From contig DFGE01000002.1 of assembly GCA_002371675.1 (NCBI GenBank), positions 75,764 through 139,763 on the forward strand: 64,000 nucleotides of DNA. The letters run 5' to 3'. The notes below the pieces were generated by a model. It searched no databases. It was not told where the DNA came from and saw only the letters and a list, made by a program, of their open reading frames with translations. The stretch's first letter is position 1, and every line of letters starts with the position of its first letter. The translations under genes and the position numbers were made by a program. This document shows positions 16,662 to 25,640 of the stretch, piece by piece. The stretch comes from Clostridiales bacterium UBA3758 (GTDB taxonomy: Bacteria; Bacillota; Clostridia; Oscillospirales; Oscillospiraceae).

Positions 16662-16707
16662 TTGACATTGTAAACAGATGGTGCTAAGATATGTTTACAA
16701 AGTAAAC
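16662..16707 (+). promoter_or_regulatory. Promoter with BlaI/MecI-type operators
   Basis: TTGACA (16662-16667), 17 nt, TAAGAT (16685-16690). TGTAAACA (16669-16676) and TGTTTACA (16692-16699) are inverted around the -10, and a second dyad GTTTAC-AAA-GTAAAC (16693-16707) overlaps. TACA/TGTA dyads are typical BlaI/MecI sites, so the repressor encoded downstream probably represses its own operon here. Confidence 0.75.
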
Positions 16708-16726
16708 AGAAAAGGGAGTGCTTCGA

Positions 16727-17113
16727 ATGCCTGAACAAACGACCGCCCTGACTGCGGCGGAGTGGAACCTGATGGAGTGCCTGTGGGAGCTCGCGCCCCG
16801 AACCGGGCGGGAAGCGGTGGACTATTTGCAAAAAAGCGTGGGCTGGAGCCGCAGCACCACGCTTACCATGCTGCGCCGGATGACAGAAAAGGGGCTGATC
16901 GCCTGCGAGACGGACGGAGAGGTGATGACCTATCGCCCGCTGATCCGGCGGGAGGACGCGGCCAGGGAGGAGACCCGGAGCTTCCTGGACAGGGTGTATC
17001 AAGGCAGCGTCGGATTGATGCTCAACGCCATGACCCGAGAGCAGAAGCTGAGCCGCCGGGAGATCGAGGAGCTCTATGAGATCCTCCGCCAGGCGGAGGA
17101 GGATGCGCCATGA
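16727..17113 (+). CDS. BlaI/MecI-family transcriptional repressor (M56-SBP pair)
   Basis: 128 residues: an N-terminal winged helix (AEWNLMECLWELAPRTGREA, then SRSTTLTMLRRMTEKG) and a C-terminal dimerisation helix pair. BlaI proteins bind TACA/TGTA dyads and are inactivated when a partner M56 metalloprotease senses a signal. The ATG follows AAAGGGAG. Its last codons overlap the M56 gene (ATGA, 17110-17113), so the two are co-translated. The target is at least its own promoter. Confidence 0.9.
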   Translation: MPEQTTALTAAEWNLMECLWELAPRTGREAVDYLQKSVGWSRSTTLTMLRRMTEKGLIACETDGEVMTYRPLIRREDAAREETRSFLDRVYQGSVGLMLNAMTREQKLSRREIEELYEILRQAEEDAP

Positions 17114-20100
17114 GGACATGGATCCTGTCAGCCTCCGTGCTGATCGTGCTGATGCTGGGCTTGCGGGCGCTGCTAAAGGGGCGGCTTTCCCTGCGCCTGC
17201 GCTATGCCTTGTGGCTGCCGGTGCTGCTGCGGCTGTTGATCCCCGGGAGCTTCTGGACTGTCCCTCAGTTCACAAGGCCGGTAGCGGCGGACCTCGCTGT
17301 GATCGGAGACCCGGTCCAGCGGCGGGAGTACGCGATCCCCGAGACTCGGGAGCAGGCGTCACTGTTTGTGCTTCCCCAGGAGGATCGGCTGCAGCAGGCG
17401 ACGCCTCAGACGGCGGCATCCGTGTCGCTTCCGGAGACAGCCGCGCCTGACCCGGAGCCTGCCGCCCCGATGGCGGCGCGCTCACACGCTGCGCCGGCGA
17501 TTGCCTGGCCCGTCCTTCTCCCCTGGATCTGGGGTGCCGGGGCCGCTGCGGTGCTGGGTGCGGCGCTGGGGTCTGAGCTGCGGTTCAGCCTCCGCCTGCG
17601 CCGGAGCCGTCAACGTCTGGAAGATACAGAAACCAGGCTGCCGGTCTACAGCTGCCCATGGCTGAAAACGCCATGCCTGGCCGGAATCCTTCGCCCTGCT
17701 GTTTATCTGCCTGCTGCTCTGCGGGAGGACGAGTCCGCGCTGCGCCATGCGCTGGCCCATGAGCAGGCCCATCTCCGTCACGGCGATCTGCTTTGGTCTC
17801 GGCTGCGCTGCCTCGCCCTGGCCCTGCACTGGTACAATCCTCTGGTATGGCTGGCGGCGCTGATGTCCAAGCGAGACGGGGAGCTGGCCTGCGACGAGGG
17901 CGCGATTATCCGGCTGGGGGACGCCCAGCGGGCGGCCTACGGCCGCACCCTGATCCAACTGAGCTGCCCTGAGCGCCTCGGGATCCTCCGTCCCGTCCCA
18001 GGCATGGCCAGCGTGGGAAAGACCCTGCGAGAGCGGGTCCGACTGATCGCAAGCGGCCCCAAACCCACTGCCTGGGCGCTGGTGCTGGCTCTGTCCGTGT
18101 CGATTCTGGCAACGGGTTGCTCCTTCTCGGAGAAGAAGCCGGAGCAGACGGGACCCTTTTATGAATCCGAGTATCGGTCCCTGGATCTGGGCGGGAAGAA
18201 TGCCACAAGCCTCTTGCTCTCCGGAGAGCGTTTCTATACGGTGGTAACAGAAGAAGGCGAGAGCGGCGCTTTTGAGAGCCGGCTCTACTCCTCGTCCGCA
18301 GATGGGAGTGACCGGCGGGAGATCCCCATCCAGACACCCATCCTCCCGGAGATCCCGGAGGACGCTGAGGTCCAAAGCTTTTCTCTGGATCAGCTCCTTC
18401 CCGGGGCGGACGGATCGATCCTGGCCCTTGGCGGCACCTTCTATGGGACCCCCGTTGGGCACGAGTATCTTAACGAAGACGGCACAACAGACTACGCGTA
18501 CAACTGGCACACCGCGTACTTTGTCCTGTATATCAGCGCGGAAGGGGAAGTGCTGTCCCAGTTCCCAATCAACGGGCAATGGGGCCCGGTCCGGCCCCAG
18601 ACGGATGGCCAGGGGAATCTCTACTTAATAGATGAATCGGGAGAGCTTCATGTCTACGACACCTCCGGCAGGGAGATCCTGAACCTGCATCCTGCCCAGC
18701 ACTGGGAGCAGCTTGTGCGCCTGACCGACGGGCGGGCGGCGGCGGTTTTCCTTAATGGAGGCGCTTCGGAGGTCCACGCTATCGATCCCAAGGACGGGAA
18801 GCTGGAGCTCATTGCCCGGATCCCGGACCAGCTGGGGATCACAGTCTTTCCCGGCGCCTTCGGCTGGGATGTGCTGGTGAATAACGGCACCATGCTCTAT
18901 GGGGTGAACGCGGCCGGAGAGCGTGGAACGATAGCCACCTGGCTCAACTGTGATTTGAACGGAAACGAGCTCCTGGATATCATTCCCGAGGAGAACGGAG
19001 AGGCGATCCACTGCGTTTTTGGGACGCCGTACGTGGACGATGGTGATTTCGGCTTTGCGACCATCCGCCAGACGGACGATCCGCCCCGGGAGGATCGTAC
19101 GGTGCTGACCCTGGCCTGCATGGGTTTGGACGACGAGATTGCGGATCTGGTGCTGCACTTCAACCGCACCGAGCCGGACTACCGCATTGAGGTCAAGGAT
19201 TACAGCGGCTACAACACCGCTGCTTCGCCCAGCGCGGGCTACACCCTGCTGAACGCGGAGATCGTGGCGGGGAACGTGCCGGACCTCTTCTGCATCCAGG
19301 ATCTGCCCGTTCGGACCTACGGGGCCCGTGGCCTGTTGGAAGACCTCTGGCCCTACATCGACGCGGATCAGGAGCTGGGAGGCCGGGACGCGCTGGTGAC
19401 GCCCCTCTTCTCCGCCATGGAGCAAAAGGGTAAGCTCTACACCGTCGCCCCCTCTTTTTCCATCTACACCGTGATCGGGCCGAAGGCCATCGTGGGGGAT
19501 CGGAGCGGCTGGACCATGGAGGAGTTCCGGGAAGCCTGGAACAAGATGCCGGAGGACTGCACGATCATGGAACCCTGGTTTGGCAGAGAAAGCGCACTGA
19601 CCACTTCACTCGTTACGCGAGTGGATCAGTTCGTGGACTGGACCACGGGCAGCTGCCGTTTTGACAGCGAGGAATTCCGGGATCTGATCCGCTTTGTGGA
19701 CCTGTTTCCCGAACAGGGGGAATCCGCCGCAAATTACGGTGGTAGCGAGTATGAAAGGATCACAGGCGGAGAGCAGATGCTGCTCTTTACGGAGCTGTCA
19801 TCCTTTGACGATGTGACTTTCCATACGGATTTTTTGGGTGATCAGGCGGTCTACGTGGGTCTGCCCGGGGCCTCCGGCAACGGCAGCGCCTTTGACGTGC
19901 CCTCGGGACTTGCCATGTCCGCAAACTGTCGACACAAGGAGGCGGCCTGGCGCTTTCTGCGAAGAATGCTGGATGCGGATTGGCAGCTCTCCAATGCGGG
20001 AAAGGGAGGGGCTTCGTTCCAGTTCCCCGCGTTTCTCACCAACCGCCGAGCCTTGGAACAGGGCTTCCGGGAAGCGATGCGGGTGGATTATAAAAAGGAC

Positions 20101-20394
20101 GAGAAAGGTCAATACCTTCTGGACGTCAACGGAGAGAAAATCGAACAGGCCAAGGGTGGCCGATCCATCGGGCTGGACGGAAAGATCGTTCCTGTATACG
20201 CCATGACCCAGGAACAGGCGGATCGGCTCCTGGAGCTGATCGAGGGGACCACATGCATGCGCTATTGGGATGACGCCGTGATGAACGTGGTCTTCGACGA
20301 GATCGGGGACTACTACAGCGGGCAAAAGACCCTGGAGCAGGTCACGGCCGGCATCCAGAAGCGCATGACCATCTACATGGAAGAACAGAAATAA
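17110..20394 (+). CDS. BlaR1-like M56 metalloprotease fused to a propeller-SBP sensor
   Basis: 1094 residues. Residues 1-337 form a peptidase M56 module: membrane helices (about 4-20, 31-47, 132-153, 320-336), zinc motif H217-E-Q-A-H221 and the downstream GELACDE (257-263). The last helix runs into a lipobox-like LATGC (Cys337). The rest is the same unit as the neighbouring lipoproteins: a propeller-like region (about 350-660) and an SBP-like domain (about 663-1094) with LVLHFNRTEPDYRIEVKDY, CRFDSEEF and the tail IQKRMTIYMEEQK. In classical BlaR1 this place holds a penicillin-binding domain. Ligand binding outside would activate proteolysis inside and release the BlaI partner. Confidence 0.85.
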   Translation: MRTWILSASVLIVLMLGLRALLKGRLSLRLRYALWLPVLLRLLIPGSFWTVPQFTRPVAADLAVIGDPVQRREYAIPETREQASLFVLPQEDRLQQATPQTAASVSLPETAAPDPEPAAPMAARSHAAPAIAWPVLLPWIWGAGAAAVLGAALGSELRFSLRLRRSRQRLEDTETRLPVYSCPWLKTPCLAGILRPAVYLPAALREDESALRHALAHEQAHLRHGDLLWSRLRCLALALHWYNPLVWLAALMSKRDGELACDEGAIIRLGDAQRAAYGRTLIQLSCPERLGILRPVPGMASVGKTLRERVRLIASGPKPTAWALVLALSVSILATGCSFSEKKPEQTGPFYESEYRSLDLGGKNATSLLLSGERFYTVVTEEGESGAFESRLYSSSADGSDRREIPIQTPILPEIPEDAEVQSFSLDQLLPGADGSILALGGTFYGTPVGHEYLNEDGTTDYAYNWHTAYFVLYISAEGEVLSQFPINGQWGPVRPQTDGQGNLYLIDESGELHVYDTSGREILNLHPAQHWEQLVRLTDGRAAAVFLNGGASEVHAIDPKDGKLELIARIPDQLGITVFPGAFGWDVLVNNGTMLYGVNAAGERGTIATWLNCDLNGNELLDIIPEENGEAIHCVFGTPYVDDGDFGFATIRQTDDPPREDRTVLTLACMGLDDEIADLVLHFNRTEPDYRIEVKDYSGYNTAASPSAGYTLLNAEIVAGNVPDLFCIQDLPVRTYGARGLLEDLWPYIDADQELGGRDALVTPLFSAMEQKGKLYTVAPSFSIYTVIGPKAIVGDRSGWTMEEFREAWNKMPEDCTIMEPWFGRESALTTSLVTRVDQFVDWTTGSCRFDSEEFRDLIRFVDLFPEQGESAANYGGSEYERITGGEQMLLFTELSSFDDVTFHTDFLGDQAVYVGLPGASGNGSAFDVPSGLAMSANCRHKEAAWRFLRRMLDADWQLSNAGKGGASFQFPAFLTNRRALEQGFREAMRVDYKKDEKGQYLLDVNGEKIEQAKGGRSIGLDGKIVPVYAMTQEQADRLLELIEGTTCMRYWDDAVMNVVFDEIGDYYSGQKTLEQVTAGIQKRMTIYMEEQK

Positions 20395-20405
20395 AAACCG
20401 AACCT

Positions 20406-20459
20406 ATAGAAAGCGGCCGCATTTCAAAAGCAGAGAAGATGTGGCCGCTTTCTATTTTT
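20406..20459 (+). terminator. Rho-independent terminator after the M56-SBP gene
   Basis: A 17-nt inverted repeat (20406-20422 with 20439-20455, one mismatch) encloses a 16-nt loop and is followed by TTTT. The truncated sigma gene of module D begins in this T tract. Confidence 0.8.
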
Positions 20460-20781
20460 GTGTCAGGAAAACCGCATCAAGCGCGGCGGCGGTCAGGTCA
20501 CGCTGGCTTTTGAGGAGCTTTCTGACTGCCTGCCGGACGAAGGGGCGGATCAAATCGAAGAATCGGCCGCCCTGAGAGAACTGATCTGGGCCTTTCTGGA
20601 CACGCTGACGAAATCAGAGCGGGATGTGTTTCTGGCACGCTATTGGGCTTTCGCATCCGTCGAAGAGATCAGCAAGCATACCGGCTTTTCAGCCAGTAAA
20701 ATCAAGACCATGCTCTATCGTACCCGACAAAGATTCTACGTATTTCTTGCCAGGGAGGGCTATGACTATGACAAGGCTTGA
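20458..20781 (+). pseudogene. 5'-truncated ECF sigma factor (module D)
   Basis: The 107-codon frame matches only the second part of the WQRS-type sigma factors: linker IKRGGGQVTLAFEELSDCLP and region 4 (VEEISKHTGFSASKIKTMLY). About 85 codons, including all of region 2, are missing, and homology begins directly after the terminator T-run. That points to a deletion that joined the end of the M56-SBP operon to the middle of a sigma gene. Without region 2 it cannot bind the -10 element or core normally, so it is probably inactive, leaving the anti-sigma gene behind it an orphan. Confidence 0.8.
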
Positions 20782-21820
20782 TTTTCTGACGAACCTAAAC
20801 GACGCGCAGGATGAGTATTTGCAAAGCATGGGAGACATGCTCCAAAGTGAAGCGTCGGCAAAGCATCTGCAAGCGAAACGCATCATCACCTTTACCCTCG
20901 CTGCCGCGCTGATCCTCGGCCTGAGCGCCGTGGCTTATGCCATCGGCATAAGCATCCATCGGCAGCGGCAGGAAAAGTTGCGTCAGGAGCTGCAGATTGA
21001 TGAAAACAATGTGACAGACTATGTGGAGTTTGCGGTGCCAGAGGATGGAGCTGCGGAAGGCGGCCTTACGCTCCTGTCCACCATGAATAACGGCGACTAT
21101 CAAATTATGTTTTTCAACATCAGCCCCGTTTCAGAAGACATGATTGCCTGTTTGGATCATGAAAATCTGAGAGGCAGGGAGAACCGGGATGATCGTGTGT
21201 TCTGGCCCTATCTTTATGTGGACGGGGAATACTATGGCATCCTTGTCAATCTGCATACCCTCTATCGGGAAGAGTACGATCCCGAAACACAAACGCTGAC
21301 GCTTCGCGCTTCGCTGCCGAACATGAAATTCAGAGACAATGAAGCAGTGGAAATCCGTGTTGCGCTGGGCTATACAGATAATAATGCGCAGATCCATGAA
21401 AGCGCGAGCTACGGCTCTGTCACTGTCACATTAACCCAACGGCGCGTGTTAAGCGTCAAATTTCCGGAGCCGGTTTCCTTTGAAGAGCCTGAGTCTGGAG
21501 GCGCGGGTCAGATTATCGGGGCGGATATTTATGCCGAAGGCATTACATGGCTCGTCACGCACGACGACATGGAAAGCGTTTACCCCGTTGAATCACAAGA
21601 TGACCTTCGCTGGCTCCCATGGGCAAGAGCAAGGGACAAGCTCGAACTGGAGGCGCAGCTCCATTTCACCGACGGAAGTTTCCGAACAAATCTGGCAGCC
21701 GATCGATCGGAATATTGGAACGGATCGGTCTATGATGTGTATCTATTCAAAAACGGCACGATCAATCTTGATCAGGTCGTCAGCATTACGGTTGGTGGAA
21801 AGACATTTCCGCTTGAATGA
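20768..21820 (+). CDS. Orphan anti-sigma-like membrane protein (module D)
   Basis: 350 residues: cytoplasmic 1-38, membrane helix about 39-61 (GLSAVAYAIG), ectodomain of about 290 residues homologous to that of module C (VDYVEF-type start, TLLSTMNNGDYQIMFFNISP). The start at 20768 has AGGGAGGG 8 nt before it; an ATG six bases earlier is too close. It overlaps the truncated sigma frame. The reading frame is intact although its partner is broken and its natural promoter seems lost, so it is either recently orphaned or acts on another sigma factor. Confidence 0.75.
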   Translation: MTRLDFLTNLNDAQDEYLQSMGDMLQSEASAKHLQAKRIITFTLAAALILGLSAVAYAIGISIHRQRQEKLRQELQIDENNVTDYVEFAVPEDGAAEGGLTLLSTMNNGDYQIMFFNISPVSEDMIACLDHENLRGRENRDDRVFWPYLYVDGEYYGILVNLHTLYREEYDPETQTLTLRASLPNMKFRDNEAVEIRVALGYTDNNAQIHESASYGSVTVTLTQRRVLSVKFPEPVSFEEPESGGAGQIIGADIYAEGITWLVTHDDMESVYPVESQDDLRWLPWARARDKLELEAQLHFTDGSFRTNLAADRSEYWNGSVYDVYLFKNGTINLDQVVSITVGGKTFPLE

Positions 21821-21894
21821 TCCCATACGTCATGCAGAGACAGCCAGCCGCTAGGCGGGAGTTGCTTTCGAATTATCCAATTCTCTCAAAAAAC

Positions 21895-21925
21895 GCGAAC
21901 ACTTAGCGTCCTCTTTGCGACTGTT
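21895..21925 (+). promoter_or_regulatory. Candidate ECF promoter of module F
   Basis: GCGAAC (21895-21900) and CGACTGTT (21918-21925) with a 17-nt spacer resemble the GTAAC/CGTCT pairs of other modules, but less closely. Confidence 0.35.
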
Positions 21926-21946
21926 AGGGTGAAGGGAGGTCAGAAT

Positions 21947-22528
21947 ATGACAGACCAAGACATCGTCAATCTGTACTGGCAGCGGTCGGAGCGGGCGATC
22001 CCGGAGACGGCGGGCGTCTATGGCCCCTACTGTCACACCGTGGCCTACAACCTGCTGCGGAACACAGAGGACGCGGAGGAGAGCGTGAACGACACCTGGC
22101 TTGCCGCCTGGAACGCCATGCCGCCTTCCCGGCCAAACAGTCTCAAAGCCTTTCTGGGTAAGCTCACTCGGAACATCGCCGTGAGCCGCCTGCGCAGGAA
22201 GGGCAGTCTCAAGCGGGGCGGCGGTGTGGCCGCGACAGCTCTGGAGGAGCTGAGCGAGTGCCTGCCCAGCGACTTTGATTTGGAGCGAACGGTGGAGGCA
22301 CGGGAGCTGGGCCGCTTATTGGGCCGCTTCCTGAAAAAGCTCCCGGAGCGGGATCAGGTGATCTTCGTGGGTCGGTACTTCTACGTGCTGACGGCGGAGG
22401 AGATTGCCCAGCGCCTGCGCATGAAGCCCGCCACGGTGAGGACCGCGCTCTACCGCACCCGAAAGAAGCTGGTACAGGAGCTGGAAAAGGAGGGAGAATG
22501 GAATGGACAACAGCTTGTATCTCTTTGA
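21947..22528 (+). CDS. ECF RNA polymerase sigma factor (module F)
   Basis: 193 residues of the WQRS subtype (IVNLYWQRSERAIPETAGVYG). Region 2 has NTEDAEESVNDTWLAAW; region 4 has TAEEIAQRLRMKPATVRTAL. The conserved KRGGG linker is present. The start at 21947 follows GAAGGGAGG. The C-terminus runs about 8 residues longer than in A and I, and the gene overlaps the anti-sigma gene by 26 nt, a stronger overlap than in the other modules. Confidence 0.93.
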   Translation: MTDQDIVNLYWQRSERAIPETAGVYGPYCHTVAYNLLRNTEDAEESVNDTWLAAWNAMPPSRPNSLKAFLGKLTRNIAVSRLRRKGSLKRGGGVAATALEELSECLPSDFDLERTVEARELGRLLGRFLKKLPERDQVIFVGRYFYVLTAEEIAQRLRMKPATVRTALYRTRKKLVQELEKEGEWNGQQLVSL

Positions 22529-24005
22529 AAACCTGGGCCAGATCCCAGACAGCTTCGTCCTGAAGGCGGATGCCGCGCTGGGGCTGACTAAAAGAAAACA
22601 ACGCAAAACCGGCAAAAGAAAGATTCTGCGAACTCTGCTGATCGCAGCGGTGATCACCGCGCTGCTGGGAGTCACAGCCTATGCCATGGGCCTGCTGGGG
22701 CTGAGCGAGCGCATCTTCCCCGTGGAGGGAACAGAAAAGGTCGTTGCGGTGCCCAATGGCCTTAAGGGAACCAAAACCTATGAGGGCACCGGCGAATGGT
22801 GGATCTGGCAAGACGAGCATCGAAACGATCCGGGAGACTACAGCCTCTCCTTCCTGCAGGGGAACGACCAAAAGCGCAAGACCTGCCAACTGTATTGGGC
22901 CTTGACGCCGGAAGCTGCGGACAAGCTCTATGAAATCGCGGAAACCTACGACCTTGAGCTCTATTCCGAGAGCGTGACCGCAGACAGCATGGAGCGCCTG
23001 ACGGCTCTCACAGGCATTCAGCCCTTCCTGACAGAAGGGGAAGCTGCTTTTACCGGCGGCTATGTGTTCCCCGACGGCTCCTTTAAGGCAGAGGGATTCC
23101 TGAACCTGGACGAATTCTCCCTCGACTATGTACTGAGCCGTTTTTCTACCGGAGCGCTGTATCCCTACGGCGGCGTCACCCGACTGCAGGACTATAGCGA
23201 GCGGGACTTTGTGACCGCCATGGGACAGACTGTCAACATCGTGAGCTTTCCCAATCGGACGGAGCTCTGGTATCTCTCCGCCGACGGGGAGACCTTCGTG
23301 GCTCTACAGCTCCGAAATTTGCCGGACCAGGCGAGCCTGGAGCGAGCCGGGCTCAAGGATCGGGACGCCCTGGCGGAATTTGCAGCGGATCGGATCGACT
23401 TCGCCGCCCTCTGCCAGAAGAATGATGCGGTGCAGCAGATCGTCAGCACGCCTCGTGGCGCGGAGGATAACCGGGAAGCCGCCCAGCGACTGGAGAACTT
23501 CTACAACAGCCCCATGTTCAGCGCTGCCAGGGGATTTCAGAAGTTCTTTACAGCGAATTTTTACGGAGCCAGCTTTACCGGCGTCTACGGCCAGGAGGGC
23601 TACGAGGACATTGACGCAGAGCTTTCCCGTCTGGCGGAGCAGTACGGCTTGCGTTACGCCACATCCAAAACCACGCAGGACGGACACACGGTCTACGACA
23701 ACGGTGTGGAGGTTTGGGACAGAGAGGCGGAGAGCAAGATCCTCAAGACCTATTGCATCCCAAAGGACGCGCTCTATACCGGCATGATCCACTATGTGGC
23801 TCCCAGTGAGTATCAGCGGATCTGGATTTACCAGACCGAGGAGGGCCATCAGATCGTCTGCTTTACCGATGGGCCGGAGAAGATCAGCGGGGTGTACCTG
23901 TTCTACGAGACGGAGAAGAGCTACGTGCTCGTGAGCCTTGGCTGGAATGATGTCGCTGTGATCGAGGAGACCGCCGAGAACATCGACTGGACGCGCTTTT
24001 CTTGA
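22503..24005 (+). CDS. Membrane anti-sigma-like protein with large two-part ectodomain (module F)
   Basis: 500 residues: cytoplasmic 1-41, membrane helix about 42-64 (LLGVTAYAMG), then an ectodomain of over 430 residues. It seems to contain two related halves: DLELYSESVTADSMERLTAL near 155 and QYGLRYATSKTTQDG near 380 occupy similar places, and each half ends in a D-F/W-A-A or DWTRFS segment. The module K protein has the same organisation. It is the presumed regulator of sigma F. The ectodomain is too large for a simple tether and probably binds a ligand or the co-encoded lipoprotein. Confidence 0.72.
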   Translation: MDNSLYLFENLGQIPDSFVLKADAALGLTKRKQRKTGKRKILRTLLIAAVITALLGVTAYAMGLLGLSERIFPVEGTEKVVAVPNGLKGTKTYEGTGEWWIWQDEHRNDPGDYSLSFLQGNDQKRKTCQLYWALTPEAADKLYEIAETYDLELYSESVTADSMERLTALTGIQPFLTEGEAAFTGGYVFPDGSFKAEGFLNLDEFSLDYVLSRFSTGALYPYGGVTRLQDYSERDFVTAMGQTVNIVSFPNRTELWYLSADGETFVALQLRNLPDQASLERAGLKDRDALAEFAADRIDFAALCQKNDAVQQIVSTPRGAEDNREAAQRLENFYNSPMFSAARGFQKFFTANFYGASFTGVYGQEGYEDIDAELSRLAEQYGLRYATSKTTQDGHTVYDNGVEVWDREAESKILKTYCIPKDALYTGMIHYVAPSEYQRIWIYQTEEGHQIVCFTDGPEKISGVYLFYETEKSYVLVSLGWNDVAVIEETAENIDWTRFS

Positions 24006-24020
24006 GAGGAGGGACAAACG

Positions 24021-25472
24021 ATGAAACGGACGACAACGATACTTCTTCTGCTGGCCATGGCGCTGGCACTCCTGACCGGCTGCGGCGGAGCGAGTGGGGA
24101 GCAGACGGCGGAGGTGCTTGAACAGTCTGCTGCCCCGGCGAGTATTCAGCCTACCGCCCCGGAAGCTGCACAGGCAACGGATCATGACTGGGCCGAGCCC
24201 AACGCCGTAGACGACAGCTTTCGCTTCCAATTTGAATGGCAGGTCAGCTGCGACTGCGACGGAGGCTACGAACACTTTATCCGCGAGGAGCTGCCAGCCT
24301 ATGTGAATCGCTGGGTGGACGGCGGCGAGATCCTGGACTCCGAGTTTATGGGGATCGACTGCGTGACCTTTGGCTGGGTTTGTTTCAGCGGCACACCGAA
24401 ACAGGAACTTGGATGGAAAACAACGGAGTTTGAAGGAAAGCCCTGTTTCTGCCGCGGCTTCTTCCTCCGCTGTAACGAGAACGACGGCAAGGCGCAGTAT
24501 ACAGTAAGCAAAACCATCGCCATGGAGCCGATCAAACGGCTGAAAGGGATGGAGTTCGTGGAGGAAACGGGTGAGCTGCTCATCCTGCCCAAGCAACTCC
24601 CAGAGCTCTCCAGCGCGGAGCTCTACGTCCCCCAGCTTGGCCAGAACTTTGTCCTCACGGACCCTGATGCCCTTCGGGGGCTGGAAAAGGCGCTCAGCAA
24701 GCCGGAATTTGAGAACCTGCTTGTGCAGGAGCAGCCCGCGATGAATTGGATACAGAAGCAGGACGGCTTTCTTCCGCTGTATCTCCACTACGCTGACGGG
24801 AGCAGTTCCCTGGCCTTTGCCCCAGGAGACGGATCCGACTGCTGCAGCGTCTGGGACGGCGATTTCAGTGTCTTTGGCCCGATGAGCCTATTTGAGCGTT
24901 TCGGCGTGCCGCTGCCGTCCCCGGGCTATACCCACAACGCTGATGGCACCACGACCATCGAGGAAGTATTGGAGGGAACCGGGGGCACCCTCCAACTCAA
25001 GAATCGTCACCGGTTTGTGTACGTCTTTGACGCGGAAGGACACCTGATCCGTTGCGATCACGATTTTCATCGAGAGGACAACGATTTCGACGAGAGCGAG
25101 ACCAGAACCTACTACTACCGCCCGGATGGGAAGCCGGACTATATTGAGATTCACGGAGAAAGCGCCCGGAACGGCGACTTTGACAAGCGCGAATCCTATA
25201 CCTACAACGAGCAAGGACTTCTCATTCGCTATGCCTCCAACGACCTGAACGATGAGACCCGGGGCATGTACTACGATTATCATTACGACGAACAGAACCG
25301 TCTTACTGCCATTATTTATCACTATCGTGACGGGCGAGAAGGTTTACCCAGCGGGAACAGCTACTTCTGGTACGACGAGCAGGGCCTGCGCCATAGCTAC
25401 GGCGTGGATCAGAACGGCAACCTCGTCGGCGGCCCGGAGAATGATGCGGGCGACCATCCCGTGAGAAGATAG
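24021..25472 (+). CDS. Lipoprotein with YD/RHS-like repeats (module F)
   Basis: 483 residues, lipobox Cys21 (LLTGC). A globular part (about 60-320) precedes a C-terminal stretch of tyrosine-rich repeats (YYYRPDGKPDYIEIHG, SYTYNEQGLLIRYASND, YDYHYDEQNRLTAIIYHY), typical of YD/RHS-type beta strands that bind carbohydrate or form shells. It replaces the propeller-SBP protein in this module. It follows the anti-sigma gene by 15 nt with GAGAGGAGG. The function is not known; a cell-wall or glycan-contacting sensor is an inference. Confidence 0.72.
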   Translation: MKRTTTILLLLAMALALLTGCGGASGEQTAEVLEQSAAPASIQPTAPEAAQATDHDWAEPNAVDDSFRFQFEWQVSCDCDGGYEHFIREELPAYVNRWVDGGEILDSEFMGIDCVTFGWVCFSGTPKQELGWKTTEFEGKPCFCRGFFLRCNENDGKAQYTVSKTIAMEPIKRLKGMEFVEETGELLILPKQLPELSSAELYVPQLGQNFVLTDPDALRGLEKALSKPEFENLLVQEQPAMNWIQKQDGFLPLYLHYADGSSSLAFAPGDGSDCCSVWDGDFSVFGPMSLFERFGVPLPSPGYTHNADGTTTIEEVLEGTGGTLQLKNRHRFVYVFDAEGHLIRCDHDFHREDNDFDESETRTYYYRPDGKPDYIEIHGESARNGDFDKRESYTYNEQGLLIRYASNDLNDETRGMYYDYHYDEQNRLTAIIYHYRDGREGLPSGNSYFWYDEQGLRHSYGVDQNGNLVGGPENDAGDHPVRR

Positions 25473-25495
25473 AAAGACAAACACAACGCACACAG

Positions 25496-25522
25496 CCCGC
25501 CGCTCTCTCGTAGAGCGGCGGG
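25496..25522 (+). terminator. Terminator of module F
   Basis: A perfect 11-bp GC-rich stem (25496-25506 with 25512-25522), 5-nt loop, then a T-rich tail. Confidence 0.8.
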
Positions 25523-25541
25523 TTCTGCTTCTGCCGGTACA

Positions 25542-25593
25542 GAAAGCGCTTTCCTTCATTTTCGTTGACGAAAAAGCGCATGAATGAAATAAT
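25542..25593 (+). promoter_or_regulatory. Maltodextrin operon promoter with LacI/CcpA-type operator
   Basis: GAAAGCGCTTTC (25542-25553) is a perfect 12-bp palindrome of the LacI-family type with central CG. It lies just before TTGACG (25565-25570), a 17-nt spacer and AATAAT (25588-25593). The likely binder is the LacI-family protein encoded at 30912 and/or CcpA, giving maltodextrin induction and glucose repression. Confidence 0.7.
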
Positions 25594-25640
25594 CATGATG
25601 CTGGGGAAACCCCAAAACGAAAAATAATGGAGGATTTGCA

